A stretch of 64,000 nt of DNA, taken from Dugong dugon. Lineage: Eukaryota; Chordata; Mammalia; Sirenia; Dugongidae. Below are positions 44,102 through 56,365 of this stretch, piece after piece. Below the pieces are notes generated by a model, which was not told where the DNA came from, did not search any database, and saw nothing but the letters and a program-made list of their open reading frames with translations. The position numbers were made by a program, and so were the translations under genes. The DNA is taken from the NCBI GenBank assembly GCA_030035585.1, contig CM057468.1, positions 56,478,145 through 56,542,144 of the forward strand, read 5' to 3'. Each line of letters opens with the position of its first letter. Position 1 is the first letter of the stretch.

Positions 44102-46399
44102 CTTCAGCAGTGTCTCTTCTTGGCTTTGGGACACTGTCAGTGAGTATCCGATTCTTATACTTGGTGTTCCTCAGAATGTGGTATGAGTCTGGCTTTCTAG
44201 ACAAAATCCCAAACTCACACATAGCAATTCTGTATAAAATCATAAAATTGTTAGTCTATCAAAATAAATAAAATGATTCTTATCTAATGACTACATGCAA
44301 ATAGAGTAACTATAGAATGAACAAGTTTTTCTATTGTTGAACTTTATACTGAAATTTGGTCTAGAAAATTTAAAAAATCTGAATTAGGAAATTCTGAAAT
44401 TTGCTTCATTTGGAGCTTCTAGAAGTCATCTAAGAGTTAATATTAAAATTTTATTGAAATGAACATTCTTTCACTGAGAAATATGGAATGAAATGTATAT
44501 ATGTTTATATATGTCCCTTTCCAGTCATTACTTTATGAAAGTATATAATGTATTTTAATACGCCAAAAATGTGGCAATAATTTTGCAACAGTGGTTTTCA
44601 AGAAATATTTTATTATGATTCCAAATGTGGCTCCAGTAACTTACAGATGGTCTTAAGTCTTTAGTTTCATAAGCATTACTAAATTGGTTCTCCCAAATTT
44701 ATAAAAGCTAAGTCTGGAAAGGAACAGCCATCCATCCCTCCCTCTGCTCCAATTTAGTTAACAAAGGACCCAGCCCTAGGGAACCAATGGTGAGCCACAG
44801 AGGGGAGCTAAGGGATCTTCTCCAAACTAATGCACTGGAACCATTGATTGTTTCTTTAAAGTCTTCAGATTGCCTGTTGCTACACAAGCAGATATCATTT
44901 CCCTTAAGGTTACTTTGGGTGCCTACAGAGAGGCTTGAGAGCCCACTTCTACATTACAAAATGATGCTAGTTCCAAAGCAGACTTTTCTTACATCTACCT
45001 TATATTTCTCCTTCTTCCATTTCTCCCTTCCTTCTTTCTTTTATTTTTCTATTTTTTTCTCTTTTTTTAGACCAAATTATTCTTAAAGGACATGAAAAGA
45101 ATGAAGAAAGACTATGGAAAAAATTTCACACAAAGCAGACCACAAACTTTTCAACTTCATTTCCGTAGGTGAAGACAAATTGGATTACTGAACAAGAAAG
45201 TATATTCAACAAAGAACATCACCCACATGATTCACAAGAAGGCAAAACAAGACCTTGCAAGAAGTATCTTTCCAATTCTTTGTTTACTTCCATTCCTATA
45301 GTAACCTGTGGTTATAAAACAGTGCCTTAATGAGTGGAAAATAGAACACAAATGACAGCAAAAAGTTCTTATAACTCAAACAGCAGAGAATAATGGCGCT
45401 CACAGCAGAAAAAATGCCTACCTAAGTCAACAGTAAATGTCGCCTCCAGAGGGGCAATAAGATGCTTATGACACATACAATTTAGAAACTTAATTATATG
45501 CCCATTTCTTGTTATTATGTTCTTTATCCAAAAAAAAATCCTTAAAGAGGTTTGACTACCATCAAATCAGTTGTAGGAATTTCTCCTTTCAATGGGATGC
45601 AATGTGGAGCTTAGTACACATATTGCATTTCCCATCATCCTATGAGCAGCACAGAATATTCTTTTTGTAAAGTTTCAATGAGCCTCTCTTTGGTCTTTGC
45701 ACAAGTGATTGCATTCCATAAAATATTACTGCATAAAGCCAAAAGACCCTGGCTAAAAATAAAACTCAGTATTCCAATAAAATACAATCTAGAATACATA
45801 TACATATATATATATATATATTCTTTAAAGAGAATGTTAGCTTTTTATATTTCTTCTCAAAAGAAGGGAAGACAGAGCTTTGTAGGCATAAAAAGAAGGA
45901 AAATAAAGAAAGGTCAAACTTGACTGTAAGTAAATGTTCTGTGGTTTATAGAATTCACAAAACAAATTACAGCATGACATCCTTTTCAAGGAACTGTTTG
46001 TGTCTTCGGAAAAAGTGTGTATTATTTTTGGTGAACTCTAACTTTTGATGTGGCCTTTCTGAAGGAGGCAGCATCATCAAGATTTTTTTTTCCTTTAATT
46101 GCATAACAATGTGAGATGAACAAAAAGCAAACTCATTTAGTAACTTAAATCCCCCTAGTTGCCTGAGGCATAGCCAGAAACAGACTGAGAAGAAAGAACT
46201 TGTGAACTCTAATGGAGCTCTGAAGTGTGAAGTCGATCAACCTCCTAAATTAGGAGATCAGCCCAAGATCAAGGAGATTGAATTGTATTCACATCTAAAA
46301 ATAACAGGAAAGTATAATTAATCTCAGAGTTAAAGAAATAGTTCATTTATGTTGTGTGCAAGTGAACGCTTTTCTTCAAACCATAAAATTATCAACCAT
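44102..46399. other. Unique intronic sequence
   Basis: AT-rich with a pyrimidine-rich run at 45000-45070 and an (AT)n run at 45797-45821. No repeat family or gene recognised. Confidence 0.55.
45797..45821. repeat. (AT)n microsatellite
   Basis: Short acatatata run followed by pure AT. Confidence 0.9.
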
Positions 46400-46632
46400 T
46401 TTGACAATGTACTTACCACGTGCCAGGAATTGAGTTCGGCACTTTATATATTATCTCCAATGTTGCAATGCCTACGACGTAAACAAAATTATGTATTTTG
46501 ATTCCCCACTTTATAAATAATAAAACTGAGACTAAATGAGGTTAAATAACTTGGCCAAGTTGACTCAGCAAGTATTTGGCTGAACTGAGATTCAAACCCT
46601 GATCTGAGTCCGAAGACCATGTTCTCTGAAAC
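46400..46632 (-). mobile_element. MIR SINE
   Basis: Reverse MIR in order: tgtacttaccacgtgccagg, cactttatatattatctcca, ataataaaactgagactaaa, aacttggccaag and aaccctgatctgagtccg. Good preservation. Confidence 0.82.
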
Positions 46633-46708
46633 TTGATAATTTCACTGCCTTTTAACTGCATTATTGGATGAAAAATTAATATTTCTGAATGCTATGCTTC
46701 ACTGAATG

Positions 46709-46975
46709 ATTTGGTGGCACCAGTGGTTAAGCATTCGGCTGCTAACCAAAAGGTTGGCAGTTCGAATCCACCAGCTGCTCCTCAGAAACCCTACAGGACA
46801 GTTCTACTCTTTTGGAGCTCTGGTAGTGTAGTGGTTAAGAGCTTGGCTACTAACCCAAAGGCTGGCAGTTGAAATCCACCAGCCGCTCCTTGGAAACCCT
46901 GTGGGGCAGCTCTACTCTGTAGTATAGGGTTGCTATGAGTCGGAAGCAACTCAACAGCACCCAACAACAACAACA
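46709..46975 (+). mobile_element. Head-to-tail AfroSINE pair
   Basis: Two SINEs directly abutting in the same orientation. 46709-46810 runs from tggtggcaccagtggttaag to gttctactctttt and lacks the RTE-like tail. 46812-46975 is a complete short-subtype copy (ggagctctggtagtgtagtg to caacaacaac). No remainder of the first copy follows the second, so simple insertion of one into the other does not explain it. A dimer or deletion between neighbours fits better. Confidence 0.85.
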
Positions 46976-47764
46976 TATATATCTAACTACTAACGCTTTT
47001 GATGTTTCAGCAAGTTAGGGAGGAAACAGGTGTATTACTCCCCACTTTATAGGACAGGCAGAAATGAGACAATGACTGTGAACAGTCATTCAACAGTAAC
47101 TTATTTCCAGGCACAATTCTAACCACATGGACTTTCCATGTTGGCATGATAAGACTAATTGACACCTACTGTTTTATTAGCGATGACAAAAATATGTCAT
47201 ACCAACAACTAGTTAGTTAGACTATGGATTGTCAGTTATATTCGCATGAACACAATGTCTGCAAATATCAAACTTTCCAGATAAGAAGTGAAAATATAAG
47301 CCGACCATGCATTTTTATAAATATCCAGATGTCTGGCTCCATATACACAAATAGCAGGCTATCTGAGTGATTATTTTCATTTTTTTAAAAAATTGAATGT
47401 TATGGTGGCATATGTATGCTGCTGTAGTGATCCAGTGACATGCCAAATAAGCTGCTAACCACTTGGCAGAACCCAAGATTCCAAAAGATAAAGAGCTTGA
47501 AGATTAATCTTATTCTGTGCATGCGTATTTGTCCAACCACCTTGTATAAAATCCTCTATAGTCATCAGTACAGCAGTACTACACCTTTATATTACAAAGA
47601 TAAAAGTTCTTTTTAAAAACCTTTCCAAATACCAGATATTTGATAAATATTCTTATATTGGTTTGCATATACCACATTCCCATTTGGAAAACAAAGTAGC
47701 TGAAGCACTGACTTTAACAAAGTTGTTTCATTCATAGTTTTCTTTTTGTTGTTGTTCTTGGGTC
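46976..47764. other. Unique intronic sequence
   Basis: AT-rich, nothing recognised. Confidence 0.55.
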
Positions 47765-48830
47765 CATTTACCCACCCAGCATTCATTGAGTATCTACACT
47801 AAATCTTGATGCCATGGTGCCAAGTGCTTGATATCATATTATTATGACAGGTTCCTGTACTTAAGGAGCTGATATGGTATGCATGAAATAGATCTGTATA
47901 CAAATTTCCAGTTCAAAGTGGTAAGTTATTTAATAGAGATATAGATTTTTGCCCTCTTCAGTGTGATGAGTACTCTAAAAACATAGCAATGTTGTATGGA
48001 CCCAGAAAAGAGAGCTATTAGTTGTGCCTTGGGGAAAGAGGAACACATTGTAGACAGGATGATAGGTAAGTTGGCTGATCAAACAGCGGCTTTCAAACTT
48101 TTCAATTCACAACATACAGCAAAAAAAGAAAAAAGAAAAAATACAGTTTACCTCCTAAACCAACACACATGCACAAAACTAAAACAGAAGTTCTGTGAAA
48201 TAATACTTTGTACTTTTCTATTATATTCCATTCCGTTAAAAAATGTTGTTCTTGATCCACTAAATTGATTTCACAACCTCTTAATGAGCTGTAACTCACA
48301 GTTTAAAAAATACTAGTATAAAGGAAGAGCAGCAATAAGCCACCTGATGAAAATAGTTTCAGACAAAGGGAAAGGCATCTGCAAGTCACGGAATTACCGA
48401 AGCCTCACCATGTAGAGAAAATGGCATGCAAGAGTGAAAACATGACAGAGATGGGGATTAAGTGCTGAAAACTGGATAGGAGGAATCAAAAAGACAGAAG
48501 AAATGCTAAGGCTATGGGGTAGAAGAACCTAGGACCGGAATGTGAAGCCTTACTTTCCCTACTAAGGGGTACATAAGCTTTATAGCTTGACAATAGTGAT
48601 CCAACAGAGATCATTAAGGTGGGACATAGCATGCTCCCTGTGCTTTGTGGGAAGATAGTAATGTGGAGAATGGCCTGGAATGCAAGGTCACAGGGAAGAT
48701 AATAAAGGCTTCAACCAAGGCAGTGGAAGTAGAATGGATAATGGAGCAATTTCAAGAGATATTCCTACAGAGAAAGGATTTGAGTTGGGATAACTGGCAT
48801 TATAGTACACAGTCCTAGTAGAATTACTCC
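47765..48830 (-). mobile_element. L2 LINE 3' region, interrupted
   Basis: Reverse-strand L2: gcattcattgagtatctaca, gttcctgtacttaaggagct, then after an interruption tcattaaggtgggacatagc, tgtggagaatggcctggaat, aaggcttcaaccaaggcagt, caatttcaagagatattc. Decayed. Confidence 0.6.
48082..48312. mobile_element. Probable hAT-type MER element inside L2
   Basis: Starts acagcggctttcaaactttt and ends tcacagtttaaaaaatacta. These are rough inverted repeats of the CAGnGGTTTTCAAACT type seen at hAT termini. Interior family unknown. It separates two L2 pieces. Confidence 0.45.
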
Positions 48831-49009
48831 AAAATAGAAAGGTGAAGATAAAATACAAAATAAAATTGTTCCCATTTCCAAAATTTAAATCAACCATTTT
48901 TAAGGATTCATGTATTCAACTGAATATTCTTAAAAATCCAAAAATTTCTTTAAAATCATTATTTAAATGGGCATGTAATGAGTTAACATAAATGATCATT
49001 AAATATTTG

Positions 49010-49670
49010 AGAGGTATCTACCTTGTTTTATTAATAATTGGAGGAATGCAAATTAATGAAAAAGTCATAGGCCATTTTCCACTTATCAATTGGCAAAGTT
49101 TTTTTTTTAAGTACTAATTCTCTGTATTGGTAAAGATAAATTGAATGTGGTGCTCATATATGTTAGTGATGGGATTATAAATTTTCATGACCGTTATGGA
49201 AATCAGTTAGGCAATTTGGAACCAGAAACTTAAAAAAATCACACCTGTTGACTGAAAATTCAACTTCTAGAATTATTTCCTTAAAGAAATAACCAGATTT
49301 AAAAGGAAAAGAACTTAAGGCTGCATAATGTTTTAAAATAATGAGAATTTGAAAATAGCCTAAATGTTCAACCACAGGGGCCTAATTAAAATACAGTATG
49401 TGACTATTAGAAATTATGGCTTAATTCAATCTAAATAATGAAAGGTTTCATATTCATAATTTGAGCTTGGTTATGTTTTAAAAAATAATTCATGACATGA
49501 GGAAATGCTCATCTTGAGTAAAAAACTGCAGGTGTTACAATACATGTGAAAGATAAAGAAAATATGCAAAATGATTAAAGATTATACCTAGAGTGCAGGA
49601 TTTTATTATTTATACTTTTCCTTATTTTCCATATTTTCTATAATGAACAAGCATTACTTTTGTAATTAAG
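49010..49670 (+). mobile_element. L1M-type LINE 3' end
   Basis: Sense-strand order typical of old L1: ggaggaatgcaaattaatga, cacttatcaattggcaaag, ttagtgatgggattataaat, tcagttaggcaatttggaac, caacttctagaattatttcc, then a 3' UTR with ctataatgaacaagcattac. Covers the ORF2 end and 3' UTR with heavy decay. Confidence 0.72.
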
Positions 49671-50017
49671 ATCAAGTCCTTAAGTCAATTAGCACATTAT
49701 TTAATGGGGAAATAAAATTCCTTTAGAACCTTTCCTAGGAACAAAACATCCCCCAAATTTGAAGTCAGTGGGTACATAGATCTATAGTATACGGAGGGAT
49801 TGTAGAAGACAGCAGAAAATCTGTATTTCACTAGTGTTGTGAAAAAAAAAAAGGAATCCTCAAATCTTACATGGAAGTGAATCACTTTGTCCATTAGATT
49901 GTTAAATATATATTGATATTTACTATGGAATAATAGAAGTGATTTAAATGTAGAGTACATACCATGTGGAGTAAATCTAAATTTTTCTCTGGGTGTTTAT
50001 TGTAATTAAAGTGGCCT
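49671..50017. other. Unique intronic sequence
   Basis: Nothing recognised. Confidence 0.55.
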
Positions 50018-50027
50018 TACCACTTTA

Positions 50028-50179
50028 ACCCATTGCTGTCGAGTTGATTCCAACTCATAGCAACCTTATAAGACAGAGTAGAATTGCCCCATAGAGTTTC
50101 CAAGGAGCGGCTGGTGGATTCCAACTGCTGGCCTTTTGGTTGGCAGCCAAAAGCTTAACCACTGCACCACCAAGGCTCC
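50028..50179 (-). mobile_element. AfroSINE, short subtype, with target-site duplication
   Basis: Reverse SINE from acccattgctgtcgagttga to cactgcaccaccaaggctcc. The duplication taccacttta is perfect over 10 bp (50018-50027 and 50180-50189). Confidence 0.92.
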
Positions 50180-50204
50180 TACCACTTTAGGAAGTCTATT
50201 TTGG

Positions 50205-50500
50205 AAGAGTAACAATAATAGCATATGGCATTTACAATATATCAGGCCCAATTCTAAGTTTTTACTTAACAAACTCATCTATTCCACACAGAATCCTAAG
50301 AACTATTTCCTATTAATTTTTCCCATTTTGCAGATAAGGAAAATTGTGGCAGAGTTGGGTTAAGTGACTTGCTCAAAGACCACAGTACAGGAGTTGAAAT
50401 GCTCTCAAGCCACAAGCTATCAAGTCACTTGAAGTCATGTGAAGTTGGAAACTTCTGATGCCTAAAGGTTTGGATTCTAACCACTGGACTAATCTTAATA
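50205..50500 (-). mobile_element. MIR SINE
   Basis: Reverse MIR: catttacaatatatcaggcc, ttcccattttgcagataagg, ttaagtgacttgctcaaaga, gattctaaccactggact. Well ordered. Confidence 0.75.
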
Positions 50501-51089
50501 TGTCCTGATTCTCTGGTCCTAATTGAATTTCTTGTGGTCTCACCTGTACACCCTGCCATGACTACCTTGCAATAAACTAAATGAGTGTATGCATGATAAA
50601 CTTGAGTATTTCTTTACTTATTTAAAAAAAAAAAAATCCCACAAGACAGTAGCTGAAGTTTGAAGCCAGGTGGTCTGGTTCCAGTGTACTTAGTTTAGGT
50701 AATTAGACAACCTGTTTTATAACATGTGGCAAACCAGACATTAGGTGTCCCAAATAGAAATAGACTGCACCTGAATCTATTAATCTGCCTGTATTAACAT
50801 TTACCATAAAAACATCAATAGAAAACAACTGATTACATCACTTTGATATTTCCAAAGGAGATTCCATGTAAAAAAAAAAAAGAGGTTGCTTCTAAAATCA
50901 ATCATATTGACACCCTTTGGGGGCCATTTCTATGGAATAGTCCTGGGTTGTGGGTAGTTGGGTGTATGGTCAACTCTGTTTATCACAATGACGAAAACAG
51001 AAAGATGTGTTCTAATTTGGGAAAGAGTGAATCAACAATTCAAAATCTAACCAGTTAGTCATAGTTTCCTGGGGCTTCAAGCCTCTACC
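50501..51089. other. Unique intronic sequence
   Basis: No repeat recognised. An A run lies near 50625 and another near 50870. Confidence 0.5.
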
Positions 51090-51585
51090 TATGATGCAAT
51101 ATCTCTTAGGACTAAATATTACAAAAGCACCTTCTTTTCAAAACATGCATTTTAAGAGAACAGCGGGATTCAGATCCCATAACCAACAGCCCAGCTCCAA
51201 AGATACAACAGATGTTAAGTCTGTGTGCAAAGCAAACATCAGCTCTGCTAATGTGGTCTGTGCTGAATTCTTCATAATTAGACATTTATCCCAGTGCAGA
51301 GTCAAGGTCATTAGAGTGAAAGGCTGTAATGCTTACAATTATTTTGCCCCTCATGTTTCTCTGCATGAAGTCAAGGAAGACGACGGGAGTAAAAGGAGGA
51401 ATGTTTCCATTACTGCAGTGGTCTCTTGGTACCATAGAGGCTGGGAAACAGAGACTGAATCAGTAGTAGAATCAGCTACCGTTTGTATAGATAGCTTGAC
51501 CTGGATTTGGCTAAGACTCCCTTCCCCCTCTTCTCGTCTCTCTCTCTCCCTTCTGACCAATGCAAGGGAAACATTAACTGACTGA
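51090..51585. promoter_or_regulatory. Candidate conserved regulatory block, also the longest open frame
   Basis: Repeat-free, compositionally balanced block that holds the longest open frame of the window (164 codons, plus strand, 51091-51585). I recognise no domain or family in that frame. It lies antisense to HDAC9 and ends in a Ser/Leu-rich low-complexity tail, so I do not call it a gene. The DNA contains words typical of conserved enhancers: gctctgctaatgtggtctgt, tcataattagac (homeodomain type) and gtcaaggtcatta (nuclear-receptor half-site). Enhancer is an inference from sequence texture. Confidence 0.3.
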
Positions 51586-52044
51586 ATGGCAAGCAGAAAA
51601 GTTTAAGGGGCTAGCAACCACAGCCTAATTAAATTTAACATATTAAGAAGTGATGAAACCACAGGCAGCTGAAAAGCAGTGCTCAAGTTCAGCATGGCCA
51701 CCATTTCTGAACACAGTGAGAAGGAACTGTGAACAGCTTCCACAGAGGACAAGCAGGAACGGAGAGCTCATGGTGAATACTTCACACACAATGATCTTTG
51801 GCAGTAAGAGGAATGAGGAGAAGAGAGCTGTTGAAAATGGGCCAGGTAAAAAAAATAATAATAATTGCAACTGTTTTTTCTAAATAGAGAAAATGTGTAC
51901 TTATATCAGGTTCACACACAACAGCTACTAATCAATTAGTTACACTTTCAAACTCCCTTCTTCCACAATAACACAATGCAAGGGCAAGAAAGATCCGGGA
52001 TGTAGATTTAGAAAAGTTTGTTGTATGTAATCTAGTTTAAATAA
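51586..52044. other. Unique intronic sequence
   Basis: Nothing recognised. Confidence 0.5.
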
Positions 52045-52215
52045 GAAGTCAAGCTTGAAGTCAGACAATCTGGGTTTGTAACCAGGCCCTGCCATTCACT
52101 AGCTGTGTGATGAAGGCAGGTCTTCTTACTTCTCTTGTTTCAGATTCTGCCTTTGTAGAGTAGAAGGGAGTGGGATTAAAAGATTCCTTCTACCTAATTT
52201 CTTCTGCCTCTGAAA
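52045..52215 (+). mobile_element. MIR SINE
   Basis: Sense MIR: gaagtcagacaatctgggtt, gccctgccattcactagctg and tgtgatgaaggcag. The head and core are present; the 3' part is decayed. Confidence 0.78.
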
Positions 52216-53200
52216 TCTGAAGCCAATCACTTAAAAACCATTTGCATCATTTTTCCCATTATGTTACAAAAGCACATGAAAACATTTAATAGTCCGAACA
52301 CAAGGCCTGACCAATCTGTACAGATGCTGATTATGTTGCCTTGCTTGGGCGTGGAAGTACACTGGCAAAATAAATAAGACCATAAAAGCTATAATGTCAA
52401 TGACCATGATAAAATCTCATTTTTATAAATCATAGCAGTAACTGAAAATAATGGCATTTCCTATTTTTTCTTTTTTCTTTTTTTCTTGCTTCAGTGGCTC
52501 CTTATTCCCACCTCTTTTTAAAAAAACTTATCCCTGATTTCATTACTTGCTCTTTTATTAAGCTTTTTATCTTTTACTATAGTTTTTTCTTCTTTTAGCA
52601 TTACATACTCAAGTCTTTATTCTGCCCTCACGTCCCTTTACTTCTTATATTCCTTAGTCATATCTATACTATCTTTCCCATCCTACTGACCCTTCTTTTG
52701 CTTCCCTTTCCTGTCTAATTCTTAATGCTCTTGAAGTAGCCTAGATTTATATTCTGTGCTATAAGATACATTGACAGCCTCCGTACTCATTAAATCACTA
52801 TCATCAACATCATTGGAATCAATATCTCTGCCATAACCCCCTGAGATTAGAGAATATCACTTACTTATATCTGTATCCAAGATCCTAAAAGTAAAAGTAA
52901 CAATATAATTTTTCAGTTGATAATGCGTGACAGTGTAATGGTACATCAACAGGTAGACAGCTAAACATTTCTCAGAAATGTGTTGAAAAAGTTTCTTTTT
53001 AATTTTATTTTTTGGTCCTGCATATCAGCAGGTAGCTGCCAACTGACAAGCTTGACTAATACCCCTAATTAGATCAGATCAGGCAAATTTTTGGTACATA
53101 TTAAATCAGAACAGAAACAGCAATGGACAAAAAGATTAAAAAACACATAGTTTATTCAGTTTTAGTTCTTAATCTTGACTTTAAAAGTTTTCCAAAAATA
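52216..53200. other. Unique intronic sequence with pyrimidine-rich tracts
   Basis: T/C-rich runs at 52460-52740 on the plus strand (purine-rich on the HDAC9 sense strand). No repeat family assigned. Confidence 0.45.
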
Positions 53201-53212
53201 GATTACTATTTA

Positions 53213-53427
53213 ACCAAAAAACCAAGCTCAATGTCATTGAGCAGATTTCAACTCATAGCAACCCTATAAGACAGAATAGTACTGCCTCACAGGATTTCCA
53301 AGGTTGTAAATCTTTAGGGAAGCAGACTGCTACAGCTTTCTCCCATGGAGCAGCTAGCTGGTGGGTTTGAACTACCAACCTTTTGGTTAGCAGCCGAGCG
53401 CTTAACCACTGCACCACCAGGGCTCTT
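53213..53427 (-). mobile_element. AfroSINE, long subtype, with target-site duplication
   Basis: Reverse, full length: tail ccaaaaaaccaagctcaatg, long middle (tgtaaatctttagggaagca), head (ccactgcaccaccagggctc). The duplication gattactattta is perfect over 12 bp (53201-53212 and 53428-53439). Confidence 0.93.
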
Positions 53428-53499
53428 GATTACTATTTACTCAGACTAAAAAAAATAAGACTATGTCAATATATCCCTAGCAAGTAAATTACTTTTCCC

Positions 53500-53790
53500 T
53501 TGGCAAATTACGGTTTTTCTAAATGTCACAATCAGCTGGAAAAATTACAAGTCAATCAACAGTTAAGATAACCAGACATGTGAATTATAACTTATGGGGA
53601 AAATGCCAATGAATTAGTTTTTAAAAACTCTATTCCTTTAACTAATTTAATTTCTGTGGAATTTAATTGCACAATGATGTTGTGCAGGGATAGATAAATG
53701 CAAGCTAATGGAATCTAAGTGTTGAAAAATCTTGATGCTGCTTGTAATTTCTATTAAAATGACTAGTTCTCTATCAGTAAGATGGTAATG
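53500..53790. promoter_or_regulatory. Candidate conserved non-coding block
   Basis: Repeat-free stretch with words typical of deeply conserved elements: cacaatcagctggaaaaatt (E-box cagctg), caagtcaatcaacagttaag, ggaatttaattgcacaatga, gggatagataaatgcaagct. Judged by texture only. Confidence 0.28.
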
Positions 53791-55207
53791 ACAATTAAAA
53801 ACTAGAACCTAAACCATAGTTCCTAAACCACAACACTTTCAAAGAGATATCCTTAAAAGAAAAGATGATACATGCTTACGGTAATAAACTGGCCTAGTGT
53901 TCAATTTATAAAGATGCTTAATATATTTTATAAGTCATGATTTGAAAATCAAATTTCAGAAGCCAGAAAAAAGGGCATTCTACATTAAAATATAAGTTAC
54001 CTCAGAATTTATGCTTAATGTCTGAATCTTCTATTAATGGTCTTAATGACTGTTTAGAACCTTGAGGATTGGTAAGAAACCTCAACATTCATTTTTTTTC
54101 CCCTAATGGACTTAACCGTACCCAGCGTCACCTACAAATTTATTCCGGTATGTATTGAAGTCTTCCATTTGTTTTAATAAATATAACCATACAAAAGTCC
54201 TGGACATATTTATTTAATATTTTTTAAAGGAGACTAGGATGTCAAGGGTATTTTCTCTATTTCATTTCATTAACATATATCACTCTGGATAAGATGAAAC
54301 ACCCTACATGTGAACCGCATTAAAGCCACTCTACTCCTTAGGAGGAAAGTCGCAGCTAGGCCAGCTCCAGGATTCGCCTCAGTCCAAATTTTGAACATGT
54401 TCACAAACAGGTGCAGACTTCTCAGAGCAAAACCAACAGAAAAGTGTGTATGTTCCCCATCTAAACATGAGTTGCTCTCCCCACTTCTACTTTTGATTTG
54501 TTTTGTTTTGTTTGAATTGACATCATTATTTTTCCTTGATGGCTTCTGTTTGTCTTTTAAAAAAAAAAAAAGCAAAAAAATTTACCTTAATATACACTGG
54601 AAAGAGAGAAAAAAAAAAAAATCCTTTACTTTGATCTCCCTGGCATGTGCCCTAAGATGAAAAGTGTATTCCAGCTGAATTTTTATGTCAACTCTCTTCC
54701 CTGTCAGTGCAGTTTCTCTCAGAAACTTCCCCACCCTGCAGAATTGTTTTGCTTCCTGTCCTGGCCCAGCATAGCCGTTAACTTTACCAGCGTTCCTTAC
54801 AGAGTGTGCTGTATAAGATGCTGCATACCAATTAATGGCAATACAGGGCATGAGGCATGTATGATCCAAGGTATATCTATCGTAACACTAATGGAGCCTA
54901 ATTTTCATAGTCCCTCACTATCATGGATTTTTCTCTGAGGCCCTGCACCTATTTTTGAATTTTTACCTTTGTATTTTTTCTCTTAAAGGGAGTCCCCTAA
55001 ATTTTACAAGATTAAGGCCCACAAACTGGGGTCTGCCCCAAACAGGAATGATAGCATGCCTGTACTGTGTGAAATCATTCTTCCCTGACTAATCATCCCC
55101 AGGCTCCTGTAAGTGCCTGCAGAAGATGCGGGCTGCTATAAAGCTTCGATTGGTGTCCCTTTCCCTTACCTATGTTCTATCACTGCACGGTCCATATTTC
55201 ATGCTTT
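53791..55207. other. Unique intronic sequence
   Basis: No repeat recognised. Overlapping open frames on both strands at 54270-54938 have no recognisable product. A runs lie at 54559-54571 and 54609-54620. Confidence 0.5.
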
Positions 55208-55360
55208 GTTGTGGCACAGTGGTAAAGTGCTCTACTGCTGCCAAAAGGTCAGTGGTTCGAACCCACCAGCCCTCCAAGGGAGAAAGATGTGCTTCTCTAA
55301 AGATTTACAGCCTTGGAAACTCTATGGGGTGGTTCTACTCTTGGCTTTTTTTTTTTTTTT
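55208..55360 (+). mobile_element. AfroSINE with consensus B box
   Basis: gttgtggcacagtggtaaag head, gtggttcgaacccacc (GGTTCGAACCC, a perfect polymerase III B box), gagaaagatgtgcttctcta middle and ttctactcttgg at the 3' end followed by a T run of about 15. The terminal RTE-like tail is missing. Confidence 0.88.
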
Positions 55361-56284
55361 CATTCTCTAATTATCTCAGTTATTTTCACTCCCAATCAGG
55401 CCCGTAAATTCCTCTAGAGAGACCACTATGGACTCCTGCATCCTCCTTCACAGCAGCTAGCTCAGAGTTGAGCACACAGTAGGAGGTCAGTTACTTGTAA
55501 GGCAGCTTTATTTGCATCCATGCTCATGAAAGAAGGATGCCTCAAAGCACCAAAGACTAAGTTCAGACACTGATCAGGCAGCCAGAACTGGGCTGTACCA
55601 TTTCTGCACCCCTCAGCAACCAGGTCAGGAGAGTTCATTTTGGAAGAAAAGTTTCCAATCAACCTCATCTTCTATGATATTTCCCCACAGGCATGTACCT
55701 GCCTGCCAGAAGGGAAGGAGACATTGCTACGTTGCTGGTTCTGTATTAAAAAAGGTTAAGAAAGTTTAATGAATCTAAGCATTCAGGAAACCAACTTTGA
55801 GCTGATGTTTCCACAAAAGAAAGAAAATGGAACATGCTTTGCTTTCATAAAAATATTTTAAAAGACAGCCTAATTACAGGCATTTGATGTAAATGGAGTT
55901 TTAAAAAAGTTGATTGGATGATGTAACATAAATTAATACACCAACTAACATTTCAGAAAAATTACATCACATAAATCCAGATCTTAACCTTTCACATGCA
56001 CCCTTTGAAAATTAAAAATGCAGCTTCATGGGAAGGCAAGTAAAGGATGATAATTACTTAGAGACAATAATAAAGCAAAGCACCAGGAAAAAAAAAAAAC
56101 AGGGCAGGCGGATACTGCTGCCCAGATGCTTCTGGTAGGGATCTGGTAAGAGAAGAGGGACTGCTGCTGGAAAAACTGAAGTTGTGTAACCACAAGAATA
56201 CACTACTTCTCAGTATATTTCTAAACCCACTCACGTTTGTCTTAGGAATGCACTCAGTTTCCTATTTTGAATTAATAGGGAGGG
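55361..56284. other. Unique intronic sequence
   Basis: Nothing recognised; a purine-rich patch at 56080-56110. Confidence 0.5.
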
Positions 56285-56365
56285 AATATACAAGCTTTTC
56301 CTCTAGCCCTGCCACTAATTTCCTGTGTGATGTTGGTAAGTACCTTGTCCAGTTCATAAGGAGGT
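56285..56365 (+). mobile_element. MIR SINE fragment
   Basis: ctagccctgccactaatttc, ctgtgtgatgttggtaagta: a short sense MIR core. Confidence 0.6.

Noticed and set aside
47440..47480. Additional AfroSINE head (gctgctaaccacttggcaga)
   Set aside because: Only about 20 bp resemble the SINE and no middle or tail follows. Treated as chance.
52460..52740. Splice acceptor or branch-point rich region of a plus-strand exon
   Set aside because: The pyrimidine tracts are on the plus strand while HDAC9 is on the minus strand, and no open exon with a donor follows.
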